The notes beneath the pieces were generated by a model, which saw only the letters and a list, made by a program, of their open reading frames with translations, did not search any database and was not told the origin of the DNA. The position numbers and the translations under genes were made by a program. A DNA stretch of 64,000 bases from Chondromyces crocatus (GTDB taxonomy: Bacteria > Myxococcota_A > Polyangia > Polyangiales > Polyangiaceae): positions 10,187,856-10,251,855 of the forward strand of contig NZ_CP012159.1 in NCBI RefSeq assembly GCF_001189295.1, read 5' to 3'. The stretch's first letter is position 1; every line of letters begins with the position of its first letter. Of this stretch, positions 8,466 through 17,783 are shown in pieces.

Positions 8466-9248
8466 ACGTGAACGCTGGTCGCTTCGTGTCGACTCGCCTT
8501 CCCGGGGAGGCAATGGCCGCTCTCTGGGCGTCGGTTTGCTTTCCCGTGACAGCGATCGCCGTTCGCGTGGCGTCGGTTTGCTTTCCCGTGACAGCGATCA
8601 CCGTTCGCGTGGCGTCGATTTGCTTTCCCGTGACAGCGATCGCCGTTCGCGTGGCGTCGGTTTGCTTTCCCGTGACAGCGAACCGCGTTCGCGTGACAGG
8701 CATCCATCGTTATCCCACCTCATGCGCACATCTTCACCATCCAACGGTCCATCACGAGACAGCGAATCGCTTTCGTGTCGCGTCGATTCGCGTTCACGTG
8801 CCGTCGAACGAGTTTCCCTTGGCAGCGAACCGCGTTCACGTGCCGTCGATCCAGCTTCCTGCGTCCGTGAATCTCTCTCCTGTGACGGCGAACCTTCTTC
8901 CCGTGTCGTCGAACCGTGTTCACGTGACAGCGAATCGGCTTCCCCGTTCAGCCATTGGACCTTCCACGACACGAAGCGTCGACCTTCCCACAGGGTCCGC
9001 GTTCACTCTCCGTCGAACCGCTTTCGCGTCTCGTCGAACCGATTTCTCGTGCCGTCGAACCGCTTTCGCGTCTCGTCGAACCGATTTCTCGTGCCGTCGA
9101 ACCGCTTTCGCGTCTCGTCGAACCGATTTCTCGTGCCGTCGAACCGCTTTCGCGTCTCGTCGAACCGATTTCTCGTGCCGTCGAACTGCCTTTCCGTCTC
9201 GTCGGACCGCTTTCCCCTGCCAGCAAGTCGCCTTTGCGTCGCGGCGTA
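8466..9248. repeat. Degenerate 21-bp minisatellite
   Basis: Three blocks of head-to-tail 21-base units cover this stretch: 8466-8701 (best copies in a 42-base higher-order pair, CGTCGGTTTGCTTTCCCGTG alternating with CAGCGATCGCCGTTCGCGTG), 8758-8943 (nine strongly diverged units) and about 9008-9215 (a second 42-base pair, near-perfect four times). Two non-repeat spacers of about 55-65 bases separate the blocks. Because 21 is a multiple of three and the unit lacks stops in most phases, frames stay open on both strands: one minus frame reads FDETRKR-FDGTRNR heptads, but its phase meets TGA in the middle block. Coding status is undecided; a noncoding minisatellite is my preferred reading. Confidence 0.85.
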
Positions 9249-9456
9249 GCCCTTTCTGAGGATCGCGAAGGCCATTCCAGGGGGAAAGAGGTGGCTTTCA
9301 TCCCGAGCCTCCTCCTCAGCCGAGCACGAGAATCCGCTTCAGCCGCGAAGAGACCGCATCACCTCGGTCGAGACGGAAAGAGAAGCCACGGGAACGAGCC
9401 ACCCCCGAGCAGGCAGTGCCGGCCTGAAGGCGACCAGTCCCCTCCTCCACAGCGAG

Positions 9457-9481
9457 GACGCCCGCCCCCCTTCAGGGCGTC
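9457..9481. terminator. Possible terminator of the AHSA1-ArsR transcript
   Basis: GACGCCC and GGGCGTC form a 7-bp stem with an 11-base loop that contains the ArsR stop codon. Its position at the 3-prime end of the minus-strand pair suggests transcript-end formation. There is no T-tract. Confidence 0.4.
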
Positions 9482-9810
9482 TCGACGAACGCTTTGAGGC
9501 GGCCGAGCGCCGCGTCCCATTCCCGGGAGATCTCGTCGAGGGCGCGCTGGGCGGCGAGCATGCGCCCGGGATCGAGTTCCCAGATGCTCTCGCGCCCGCG
9601 CCGGATGCTGCGCACCAGGCCGGCGCCTTCGAGCACGCGCAGGTGCTTGCTCACGCCTTGCCGGGTGATGCCTGCGCCCTCGGCGAGCCGGGTGACCGAC
9701 GTGGGACCGCCGCTGCACAGGCGCCGGACGAGCGAGAGGCGGTGCTCGTCGCCGAGCGCTGCGAACACGGGGACCGCCTCTCGGTCGACGGCAGCGCTAC
9801 CCGCCAGCAT
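9472..9810 (-). CDS. ArsR-family transcriptional regulator
   Basis: This 112-residue winged-helix repressor has the classical ArsR layout: FAALGDEHRLSLVRRLCSGG, the recognition-helix region GITRQGVSKHLRVLEGAGLV, and the wing SIRRGRESIWELDP. There is no ELCVCDL-type metal site, so it belongs to the non-metal ArsR group usually paired with AHSA1/SRPBCC proteins. Its ATG lies inside the last 14 bases of the AHSA1 gene, so translation is probably coupled. The order (AHSA1 first) is the reverse of most such pairs. The twin palindromes upstream of the pair are its likely binding sites. Confidence 0.92.
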   Translation of the reverse strand: MLAGSAAVDREAVPVFAALGDEHRLSLVRRLCSGGPTSVTRLAEGAGITRQGVSKHLRVLEGAGLVRSIRRGRESIWELDPGRMLAAQRALDEISREWDAALGRLKAFVETP

Positions 9811-10294
9811 GGGCGAGGTACCTGGCGATGAGCTGCGTCTGGATCGCCCAGCCGCCCTCGTTGTCGGCGAAGGCCTTGGCGCGGCGTTCGAGCGGGATCT
9901 CGTCGAATCCCGACTCGCTGACCGTGAGGAGCGTACCGCCGTCGGCGTCCTCCAGCTCGAACACCACGAGGGTCGTCGGCGCGGTCCCGTAGTCCTGCTT
10001 CTCGACGGTGTACGGGTGCCAGCGGAACGAGAACAGCCGCATGGGCTCCATCTGCTCGATGTAGAGTTCGAAGGGCGCCCCATCGAAGGCCTTCTGCTTC
10101 TCGGCGACCTCGGGGTCGACCTGGGTCGGCACGATGCGCGCTCCGAGCGTCGTGTGGGGGGCGAACTCGCCGTCGACCTGCATGCCGAACCAGGTCCCGA
10201 ACTCGGCCGACCGGCTGATCGCACGCCAGACGCGCTCGCGCGGCGCCCGCAGGTGAACCTTCTTTTCGATGCGATCCGTGGGTGATGTCATCAC
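9797..10294 (-). CDS. AHSA1/SRPBCC domain protein
   Basis: This 165-residue protein is of the activator-of-Hsp90-ATPase-1-like SRPBCC family. It opens RIEKKVHLRAPRERVWRAI, continues SRSAEFGTWFGMQVDGEFAP and RLFSFRWHPY, and ends with SGFDEIPLERRAKAF before the C-terminal helix, all typical. Bacterial members are small ligand-binding proteins, often cotranscribed with an ArsR regulator that they probably serve. The second of two adjacent Met codons (MMTS) is an equally good start. The ArsR gene overlaps its 3-prime end by 14 bases. Confidence 0.92.
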   Translation of the reverse strand: MMTSPTDRIEKKVHLRAPRERVWRAISRSAEFGTWFGMQVDGEFAPHTTLGARIVPTQVDPEVAEKQKAFDGAPFELYIEQMEPMRLFSFRWHPYTVEKQDYGTAPTTLVVFELEDADGGTLLTVSESGFDEIPLERRAKAFADNEGGWAIQTQLIARYLAHAGG

Positions 10295-10352
10295 GCAACC
10301 TCCTGGTTGCGTTTCTAGGACAGAACCCCGAGATACGCAACCAGGCGGTTGC
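10294..10352. promoter_or_regulatory. Two matching inverted repeats, probable ArsR operators
   Basis: CGCAACC-tcct-GGTTGCG (10294-10311) and GCAACC-aggc-GGTTGC (10337-10352) are the same dyad twice, with centres 42 bases (four helical turns) apart. The first touches the AHSA1 start codon. They lie between AHSA1-ArsR and the divergent RHS gene, so the regulator may autoregulate and could also affect RHS transcription. Confidence 0.7.
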
Positions 10353-10476
10353 TGTTTTCTTGGCGACCGCTCACGGCCACTGGAGGCCGGCTGCTGGTCG
10401 CCAAAAGCCGGGGATTAGGATGCGAGGCACGTCTCACCGCGCACCATTTCCCCGCCGGAGACAAGACAACGCGTCC

Positions 10477-13400
10477 ATGTCGACATCCACCCCGCGCGCT
10501 CAGCGTGCCTTCCGCTCTTCATCAGCACTCTCGTCACCCTCTCGACGACGCCATCCCTTTCCGTCAGCGCTGCTCTTCCTCATCGCTGTGCTCGTCGTCG
10601 GCGCGTGCAGCGACGCTGGCTCTCCGCTCCTCTGGTCCAGCGCCTCCCAGGCCCTCTGGGATGCCTCCCCGATCCCGCCGATCCCTCCGCTCCTGTGCCT
10701 CGGCCCCGACGACGGTTCCTCCCCCATCCCGCCTGACCTCGCGCAGGGACCCACTGCTGCGGCGGGGACCCTGCCAGGGAGCTTCTCGGTCACGAGCACG
10801 GGCGAGGCGACGTACACGATCCCGGTTCCCACCCTGCCAGGCCGCGCCGGCATCGAGCCTTCGCTGGCGATCACCTACGACAGCGCGCAGGGCGAAGGAC
10901 TGCTCGGCATCGGCTTCCACTTGCAGGGCCTCTCGTCGGTCGAGCGATGTCCGAGGAATGTGGCGCAGGATGGTCACATCGTGCCGGTCCGGGATGCCGA
11001 GGACGACGCCTTGTGCCTCGATGGGCAGCGGCTCGTCCCCGTGGACCCGCAGCCAGGGCGCGTGGCGCGGGAGTACCGCACGTTCCCGGACAGCTTCACG
11101 CGGGTCGAGGCCGACTTTGCGGAGAGCGAAGGCTGGCCGGCGACGCGTGGGCCGAAGCGGCTGCGTGCATATGGCAAGGCGGGGCTGATCTACGAATACG
11201 GTGGAGAATCGTCGGGCCGGGTGCTGGCGCAGGAGGAGGTGGTGCGGTCGTGGCTGCTGACGCGGCTCAGCGACCGGGATGGCAACACGATGGAGGTGGT
11301 CTATCGGAATGACCTCCACGCGAAGGGCTACACGGTCGAGCACGCGCCGCAGCGGATCACGTACACCGGGCATCCGACCCTGCCGGCGTCGCGCACGGTG
11401 GAGTTCACGTATGGGCCCCTGGAGGCGGCGGATGTGCGCGTGCTCTACGCCCGTGGGATGGAGCTGCGCCGCTCGCTGAGCCTGCGCTCGATCCAGATGT
11501 TCGGGCCGGGGCAGGTGCTCGCGAGGGAGCTGCGCTTGTCGTACGGGCATGGGCCGGCGACGGGTCGCTTGCGGCTGGAAGCCGTCCGGGAGTGCGGGGG
11601 AGACGGGACGTGCAAGCCACCGACACGCTTCACCTGGCACACGGCTGGAGCGGCTGGCTACAGGCAGCAGCAGACGCCCGTGGAGGTGCCACTGTCGGAA
11701 CGCGGGACGCTGATGACGATCGACGTCAGCGGCGATGGCCTCGACGACCTGGTGATGTCCGACATGGTGGTGGAGGCCGGCACGGAAGAGCCGATCACCC
11801 GCTGGTCCGTCGCGCTCAACCGAAGCCAGGAGCTGATGCATGCGTTCTTCGAGGCGGCCGTCACTGGACAGGAGCAGCCGCATTTCATCGACGGGGAGCC
11901 ACCGTACCAGCCGGAGCAGGGGACGCCGCTCGACTACGATCACGATGGCCGGATGGACCTGTTCCTGCACGATGTGTACGGGCAGGCGCTGACGTGGGAG
12001 GTGCTGCTGTCGAAGGGCGATGGGAGGTTCACGCGGCGGGATACGGGGGTGCCGCGACCGTTCACGATGGGCATGACGCCGGCGGGATTGCGCAGCCCGG
12101 ATGCGTCGACGCACCTGGTGGATGTCGACGGCGATGGGATGGTGGATCTGCTCCAGTGCCACAGGAGCGCGCACGAGCAGCTCTGGTATCTGCATCGCTG
12201 GACGGCGGTGGCGGAAGGCTTCGAGCCGCATGGGGATCGGGTGCATGCGCTGAGTTCCTATCCGTGCCACGCCGAGCTGCACGCGGTCGATGTCGACGCG
12301 GATGGGCGGGTGGACCTGGTGATGCAGGAGCTGGTCCTCGTCGGGAGCCAGGTGCGGGCGGGGTCGCAGTACGTCGCGTTCTCGTACGAGCTGTCCGATG
12401 GATCGTGGACGCGCGCGCTGACGAAGCTGCGGCTGACGCCACCGGGTGACCGGGTGTTCTTCCTCGACGTCAATGGCGATGGGCTACCCGATGCGGTGCA
12501 GAGCAACCGGGACGATGAGCAGCTGTACACGTCGATGAACACGGGCGCGGGCTTCGCGGCGCCGGTACCGAGCCTGGCGACACCGACGCTCGGGGCTGCG
12601 AGGTTCGTTCGTTTCGCGTCGGTGCTCGATCACAACGCCGATGGGCGGCAAGACCTGCTGCTCGCCATGAGCGATGGGGGCTCGGAGTCGCTGCCCGCGT
12701 GGAAGGTGCTCCAGGCGACGGGGGAGGTCGGGCCGGGGACGTTCGAGATCGTCCATCCCGGGCTACCGATGGGCATCGTGCTCCAGCAGGACGAGCTGCC
12801 CACGCCCGACCATCCGCTCACGCCGCGGGTCACCGATGTGAATGGGGATGGGGCGCAGGACCTGCTCTATGCGTTCAACAACCGGGTCCATGTGTTCGAG
12901 AACGTCCTCGGTCAGGAGGACCTGCTCGCGGCCGTGACGGATGGCATGAACGCGCACGATCCGGAGGACGCCGAGTACTTGCCCAACGTGCAGATCCGGT
13001 ACGACCACCTGATCGATCGTGCGCGCACGACGGCCGGCTTCGAGGACACGCCCGGAATCCCGTCAGCCGAGCAACGCACCTACCGGCCTCTGGAGCACAG
13101 CGATGAGGAGCCGTGCCGCTATCCGGTGCGATGCGTGGTCGGGCATCGCAGGGTGGTGAGCGGCTATGTGCTCAACAATGGCGCGGATCGGCCGCGCACC
13201 TTCCAGGTGGCCTACCGCAATGGCCGTCATCACCGCCTGGGCCGAGGATTTCTGGGGTTCGGGACGAGGATCGTGCGTGACCTCGACACCGGCGCGGGGA
13301 CGGCAGAGGTCTACGACAACGTCACGTTCGATGGGGCGTTCCAGGCCTTCCCTTTCCGAGGGCAGGTGCAGCGTTCATGGAGGTGGAGTCCGAGCTTGCC

Positions 13401-16400
13401 GCTGGACGCGCACAGCGCAGAGCCGGTCTCGGTCGAGCTGCTGACCACCCGCAGTTACCCGGTGGTGATCCCCACGCAGGCGGGGACCTACTTCACGCTC
13501 TCGCTGCTGGAGGGCAAGAGCCGTCATCAAGGCACGTTCTCGCCGGGGAGTGAAAAGACGCTCGAAGAAGCCGTGCGCGCTCTGGAGGGAGATCTCGCCT
13601 CGCGGATGAGCGACACGCTGCGCACCGTCAGCGACTTCGACCTCTACGGGAACATCCTCGCCGAGCAAACGCAGACGGAGGGCGTCGACCTCGAACTCTC
13701 GGTGACCCGCACCTTCGACAACGACCCGCTCTCCTGGCGCCTAGGCGAGCTGACGCGAGAGACGACGTGCAGCAAAGCGGGCGGCGAAACGCAATGCCGG
13801 GTGATGCACCGGAGCTATGACGGGCGCGGCCATGTCCGCCTGGAGCGCGTCGGAGGAGAGCCCTTCGACGCCGAGATGCAGCTGGATGTCTGGTTCTCGC
13901 GGGATGCGCTGGGCAACATCCACAGCACCCGCTCGCGCGACGGGACGGGGCAGGTGCGCGCGAGCTGCACCAGCTACGACGCGCTGGGCTTGATGCCTTA
14001 TGCCCACCGCAACCTGGAGGGCCACCAGAGCTATACGCGCTACGACCCGGCCCTGGGCGTGCTGCGGGCGTCGGTGGATCCCAACGGCCTGGTGAGCCGC
14101 TGGGCCTACGATGGCTTCGGGCGGGTGACGCTGGAGAGCCTTCCCGGGCGCATGCCTACGGCCATCCGGCGGACGTGGACGAAGGATGGAGGAGCGGCTG
14201 GCAACGCCTGGAATTTGAAGCTCCGCACCGCCTCGGTGGGGGGCCAGGACGAGACCGTGCAGTTCGATGGGCTCGGGCGGGAGGTGCGCTGGTGGTGGCA
14301 AGCGCTCGACGTGGGGGCAGAGCAAGCGCCGCGGATGATGCAGGAGGTCGGCTTCGATGCACGGGGCGAGCACCTCGCCTGGCGCTCGCTGCCGATCGCG
14401 GAGCCCGCGCCACCAGGCTCGGTGCAGGTGCGAGAGACGTGGCAATACGACGGGATGGGGCGGGTGCTCCGGCACGTCACGCCGTGGGGAGCGGCGACGA
14501 CGCACGAGTACATCGGGCGGGACGAGGTCATCACCGCGCCTGGGCAAGCGGTCACCCGCATCGCCACCGATCCGCTCGGGAGGCCCACGGCAGTGGGTGC
14601 TCCCGAAGGTGGCGTCAGCCGGTACACCTACGGTCCCTTCGGGGGGCTGCGCGAGGTGACCACGCCCGCTGGTGCCGTGACGCTGACCGAGCGGGATGCG
14701 TTTGGCCGCGTGCGACGGCAGGTGAGCCCGGACCGGGGAGTCTCTACTGCGCACTACGACGGTTACGGGCAGAAGATCTCATCGCTCGACGCGGCAGGAC
14801 GCGCGGTCACGACCCGCTACGACACGCTGGGTCGGATTTTCAGGCAGGTCGACGAAGACGGCGTCACCGAGTTCCGTTGGGATGACGCGCAGCATGGAGT
14901 GGGTCAGCTCGCGCTGGTGGTCAGCCCCGATGGGCATCGGCTGCGCTACGGCTTCGACCACCTCGGGCGACCAGCGACGACGACGCTGGAGATCGGAGGG
15001 GAAAGCTTCACCAGCCGGCTGTCTTATGATCTGAGCGGCCGGCTCGAGCGGATCGAGTACCCGAGCGCGCCGGGGATCGGCAGCTTCGCCGTCGAGCGGG
15101 AGTACGATCCTCACGGGCGGCTGCGGGCGCTGAAGGATGCGGGGTCGGGGGCGGAGTTCTGGCGAGCCACCGCGATCGATGCGGGGAATCGCATCACGGG
15201 GGAGCGCTTCGGTGGGGGGACCGCCACCACGCTCCGCACGTTCGACGCGGCACAGGAGCGGGTGAGTCGGATCGAGACGCAGACGGCAGGGGGGCCCGTC
15301 CAGCAGCTCTCCTACCTCTGGAACGATCGTCGCAAGCTCGTCGAGCGCTCCGATGGCCTCCACGCCAACGTCGAGCGCTTTCGTTACGACCTGCTGGACC
15401 AGCTGACGTGCGCGCAGTTCGGTCTGATCAATGCTGCCCTCTGCCAGCGACCGTTCACCTACGGACCCGACGGCAACCTGCTCCAGAAGCCCGGCGTCGG
15501 TGCCTACGAGTACGACCCCGCGCAGCCCCACGCCGTCATTCGGGCGGGGAGCGCGTTCTACGGCTACGACGCCGTCGGCAACCAGACGTCGCGACCCGGC
15601 GCGACCATCGCCTACACCGCGTTCGACCTACCGAAGCGAATCGCGCTCACCAGCGGCGACACCGTCGACTTCGCGTACGACGGCCTCCAGCAGCGGGTGC
15701 TCAAGACCACGGCGACGCAGGAGATCGCCTCCTTCGGCGAGGTGTACGAGCGCGTGACCGATGTCGTCACGGGAGCCGTCGAGCATCGCTACCACGTGCG
15801 CAACGACGAGCGCGTCGTCACGCTGGTGCGGCGCTCGATCGCGCAAGGCACGCGCACGCTGCATGTCCATGTCGACCACCTCGGGTCGATTGACGTGCTC
15901 ACCGACGGTGTGACCGGCAGCGTCGCCGAGCGCCGCAGCTACGATGCCTTCGGCGCACCGCGCCATCCCGACTGGGGTTCGGGTCAGCCTCCGTCACCCC
16001 ACGAGCTGTCGTCGCTTGGCTTCACCGGGCACGAGGCCGATCTCGACCTCGGCCTCGTGAACATGAAGGGCCGCATCTACGACCCCAAGCTCGGACGGTT
16101 CCTGACGCCGGATCCGCTCGTACCGCGGCCCCTCTTCGGGCAGAGCTGGAACGGCTATTCTTACGTGCTCAACAGCCCGCTGTCGCTGATCGATCCCAGT
16201 GGGTTTCAGGAGCAGCCACCTGCGACAGAGGACGGATGCTCGCAGGGCTGCACCATCTGGGTGTTCGGTCCCCCGCGCGAGCCGAAGCCGCCCGCGCCGC
16301 CCAAGGTCGTCGAGGGCAACCTGGAGGAGGCCGCGGGTGCTGGTTCGACCCAGGCGCCGGTCGATGTCGGGACCTCCGGGGTCCGTAGCGGATGGAGTCC

Positions 16401-17127
16401 GCAGCTCCCGGCCACGTTGCAGACCTTGGGCCGTGGTGACGCCATCGCCAGGCGCATCATGGACGGCGTCCGCATCGGGATGGCCAGGATGCTGCTGGAG
16501 TCCGCAAAGCTCGGCATCCTGGGCGGCACCAGCCGCGTCTACGTCGCCTACACCAACCTCACCGCCGCCTGGAATGGCTACAAAGAGAGCGGGCTCCCCG
16601 GCGCTCTCGACGCCGTCAATCCCGCCAGCCAGATGGTCCAAGCCGGCGTGGAGGCCTACGAGGCTGCCGCCGCAGAGGACTGGGAGGCCGCCGGCGCCAG
16701 CTTGTTCAAGGCCGGGTCGATCGGGATGTCGATCCTGGCGACGGCTGTTGGGGTCGGGGGCGCCATCTCCGCAACCGTCGGGTCAACGGCGGGGGCGGCA
16801 GGAAGGGCGGCGGCTGGGACTGCTGGGGGGGTAGCGAAACGGCCGGGGAGTTTTCGTAAAGGCACCGTTCAAGGAGCGTGGGACTCTGCTGCTGAAGGAC
16901 CGATGGGCGGACGGCTCTGCCCTACCTGTGGCAAAGAGGTTAAAGTCGCACCAGGAAAGGGCACACGCGAAGCACCGAGGGACTGGGACGTGGATCACCA
17001 ACCTCCATGGAGCACGCGCGAGCAGGTCGGCAAGGCACGCAAGGGGGTCCTCGACGACTACAACAATGGTACGCGCCTAGAATGCCCCTCATGCAATCGG
17101 AGTCGCGGAGCGAGGCCTGCAGAATGA
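10477..17127 (+). CDS. RHS/SpvB polymorphic toxin lipoprotein with C-terminal HNH-like nuclease
   Basis: The product is a giant exported protein, 2216 residues from the ATG that begins a lipoprotein-like leader (ends VVGAC); an in-frame ATG at 10420 with a GGGG-type site is an alternative. An SpvB-type domain opens near residue 100 (TYTIPVPTLPGRAGIEPSLA). FG-GAP/VCBS calcium motifs lie at about 410-800 (DVSGDGLDDL, DVDGDGMVDL, DVNGDGLPDA and others). YD repeats run from about 1170, then the RHS core ends at DPSG (1906-1909). The tip after the core holds a hydrophobic linker and a zinc/HNH-type nuclease: Cys2148-x2-Cys, DWDVDHQPPW (Asp2173-His2174), NNG, and Cys2203-x2-Cys-Asn. It would be a contact-delivered toxin carried in an RHS cocoon. 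The immunity gene overlaps the stop by 4 bases. Confidence 0.9.
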   Translation: MSTSTPRAQRAFRSSSALSSPSRRRHPFPSALLFLIAVLVVGACSDAGSPLLWSSASQALWDASPIPPIPPLLCLGPDDGSSPIPPDLAQGPTAAAGTLPGSFSVTSTGEATYTIPVPTLPGRAGIEPSLAITYDSAQGEGLLGIGFHLQGLSSVERCPRNVAQDGHIVPVRDAEDDALCLDGQRLVPVDPQPGRVAREYRTFPDSFTRVEADFAESEGWPATRGPKRLRAYGKAGLIYEYGGESSGRVLAQEEVVRSWLLTRLSDRDGNTMEVVYRNDLHAKGYTVEHAPQRITYTGHPTLPASRTVEFTYGPLEAADVRVLYARGMELRRSLSLRSIQMFGPGQVLARELRLSYGHGPATGRLRLEAVRECGGDGTCKPPTRFTWHTAGAAGYRQQQTPVEVPLSERGTLMTIDVSGDGLDDLVMSDMVVEAGTEEPITRWSVALNRSQELMHAFFEAAVTGQEQPHFIDGEPPYQPEQGTPLDYDHDGRMDLFLHDVYGQALTWEVLLSKGDGRFTRRDTGVPRPFTMGMTPAGLRSPDASTHLVDVDGDGMVDLLQCHRSAHEQLWYLHRWTAVAEGFEPHGDRVHALSSYPCHAELHAVDVDADGRVDLVMQELVLVGSQVRAGSQYVAFSYELSDGSWTRALTKLRLTPPGDRVFFLDVNGDGLPDAVQSNRDDEQLYTSMNTGAGFAAPVPSLATPTLGAARFVRFASVLDHNADGRQDLLLAMSDGGSESLPAWKVLQATGEVGPGTFEIVHPGLPMGIVLQQDELPTPDHPLTPRVTDVNGDGAQDLLYAFNNRVHVFENVLGQEDLLAAVTDGMNAHDPEDAEYLPNVQIRYDHLIDRARTTAGFEDTPGIPSAEQRTYRPLEHSDEEPCRYPVRCVVGHRRVVSGYVLNNGADRPRTFQVAYRNGRHHRLGRGFLGFGTRIVRDLDTGAGTAEVYDNVTFDGAFQAFPFRGQVQRSWRWSPSLPLDAHSAEPVSVELLTTRSYPVVIPTQAGTYFTLSLLEGKSRHQGTFSPGSEKTLEEAVRALEGDLASRMSDTLRTVSDFDLYGNILAEQTQTEGVDLELSVTRTFDNDPLSWRLGELTRETTCSKAGGETQCRVMHRSYDGRGHVRLERVGGEPFDAEMQLDVWFSRDALGNIHSTRSRDGTGQVRASCTSYDALGLMPYAHRNLEGHQSYTRYDPALGVLRASVDPNGLVSRWAYDGFGRVTLESLPGRMPTAIRRTWTKDGGAAGNAWNLKLRTASVGGQDETVQFDGLGREVRWWWQALDVGAEQAPRMMQEVGFDARGEHLAWRSLPIAEPAPPGSVQVRETWQYDGMGRVLRHVTPWGAATTHEYIGRDEVITAPGQAVTRIATDPLGRPTAVGAPEGGVSRYTYGPFGGLREVTTPAGAVTLTERDAFGRVRRQVSPDRGVSTAHYDGYGQKISSLDAAGRAVTTRYDTLGRIFRQVDEDGVTEFRWDDAQHGVGQLALVVSPDGHRLRYGFDHLGRPATTTLEIGGESFTSRLSYDLSGRLERIEYPSAPGIGSFAVEREYDPHGRLRALKDAGSGAEFWRATAIDAGNRITGERFGGGTATTLRTFDAAQERVSRIETQTAGGPVQQLSYLWNDRRKLVERSDGLHANVERFRYDLLDQLTCAQFGLINAALCQRPFTYGPDGNLLQKPGVGAYEYDPAQPHAVIRAGSAFYGYDAVGNQTSRPGATIAYTAFDLPKRIALTSGDTVDFAYDGLQQRVLKTTATQEIASFGEVYERVTDVVTGAVEHRYHVRNDERVVTLVRRSIAQGTRTLHVHVDHLGSIDVLTDGVTGSVAERRSYDAFGAPRHPDWGSGQPPSPHELSSLGFTGHEADLDLGLVNMKGRIYDPKLGRFLTPDPLVPRPLFGQSWNGYSYVLNSPLSLIDPSGFQEQPPATEDGCSQGCTIWVFGPPREPKPPAPPKVVEGNLEEAAGAGSTQAPVDVGTSGVRSGWSPQLPATLQTLGRGDAIARRIMDGVRIGMARMLLESAKLGILGGTSRVYVAYTNLTAAWNGYKESGLPGALDAVNPASQMVQAGVEAYEAAAAEDWEAAGASLFKAGSIGMSILATAVGVGGAISATVGSTAGAAGRAAAGTAGGVAKRPGSFRKGTVQGAWDSAAEGPMGGRLCPTCGKEVKVAPGKGTREAPRDWDVDHQPPWSTREQVGKARKGVLDDYNNGTRLECPSCNRSRGARPAE

Positions 17128-17684
17128 CACGCACCATCGACCAGCACATGGAGCGCTACCTTGGTCCGATAGCCCGAGGCTGGGGAAGTCGCGTTGGGGA
17201 GTCGGCCGACGTTCAGGTGTGCCTGTTCGAAGAATGCCCTATTCCAGGAACCGTGACGTATGCAACGCTTGGACTGAGCCGTCACGTTTTGAAGATGCCA
17301 CAAGGGCGCGAGGTCCGTCAGGAACTCCTCCTATCTGTTTCGCTTCGCTTCGCTGACGAAAATCGTGCAAGACTGCTGGCGCACATTGCCGACAACCTGG
17401 TCCACGACCATCAGGCATTGCTTCGAGGCGAGGTGTTTCACCTCGGGTTTGCCGTCGCGCCTGGCTCCCCTTGCACTGGACTCTATATTGCGCTGCCAGT
17501 GGTATTCCCCGACGCATTGGCAACATACCCCGAGACACAACCACCAACCGTTTTCCCTTGGCTTATTCCTGTTCACCGGAATGAGGCAGCGCTCGTTGCA
17601 AGACTCGGGTGGGATGCGTTTGAAGATCGCCTCGAACACGCAGATCCGGATCTATTCGACCTCACCCGGCCATCTATCGCATAG
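17124..17684 (+). CDS. SuFu-family immunity protein
   Basis: This 186-residue protein starts at the ATG of an ATGA overlap with the RHS toxin gene, the usual toxin-immunity arrangement. It resembles the suppressor-of-fused (SUFU) domain family used as immunity proteins in polymorphic-toxin loci: HMERYLGP near the N-terminus, the signature-like VTYATLGLSRHVL, a central helical segment and FPWLIPVHRNEAALVARLGW near the end. There is no signal peptide, so it would protect the cytosol. It should bind and block the adjacent HNH-like toxin domain. GC content is visibly lower than in the RHS core, as often seen for exchangeable tip-immunity cassettes. Confidence 0.8.
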   Translation: MTRTIDQHMERYLGPIARGWGSRVGESADVQVCLFEECPIPGTVTYATLGLSRHVLKMPQGREVRQELLLSVSLRFADENRARLLAHIADNLVHDHQALLRGEVFHLGFAVAPGSPCTGLYIALPVVFPDALATYPETQPPTVFPWLIPVHRNEAALVARLGWDAFEDRLEHADPDLFDLTRPSIA

Positions 17685-17729
17685 CAAGAAGCGGGTGCGC
17701 CGTAACATGTGCGACATTGCAGCTTGAGG

Positions 17730-17782
17730 GGTAGCGCTCCTTCCTTCACGTACCGGCGTACCGTATTGCAATCCATATTCAC
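17730..17782 (-). pseudogene. Possible transposase HTH remnant
   Basis: About 18 codons read LAEAVNMDCNTVRRYVKEG, closely resembling the N-terminal HTH of IS21-like transposases (NTVRRYL). The piece is cut off by a stop on one side and loses similarity on the other. It sits exactly at the left edge of the displaced RHS tip, which suggests an IS-linked rearrangement. It is too short for certainty. Confidence 0.35.
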
Positions 17783-17783
17783 G

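Noticed and set aside
9008..9215. A CRISPR-like array
   Set aside because: Units are adjacent 21-bp repeats without unique spacers; the apparent 42-bp periodicity comes from two alternating unit types.
13741..15531. Minus-strand frames inside the RHS gene
   Set aside because: They are shadows of the YD-repeat coding sequence on the other strand.
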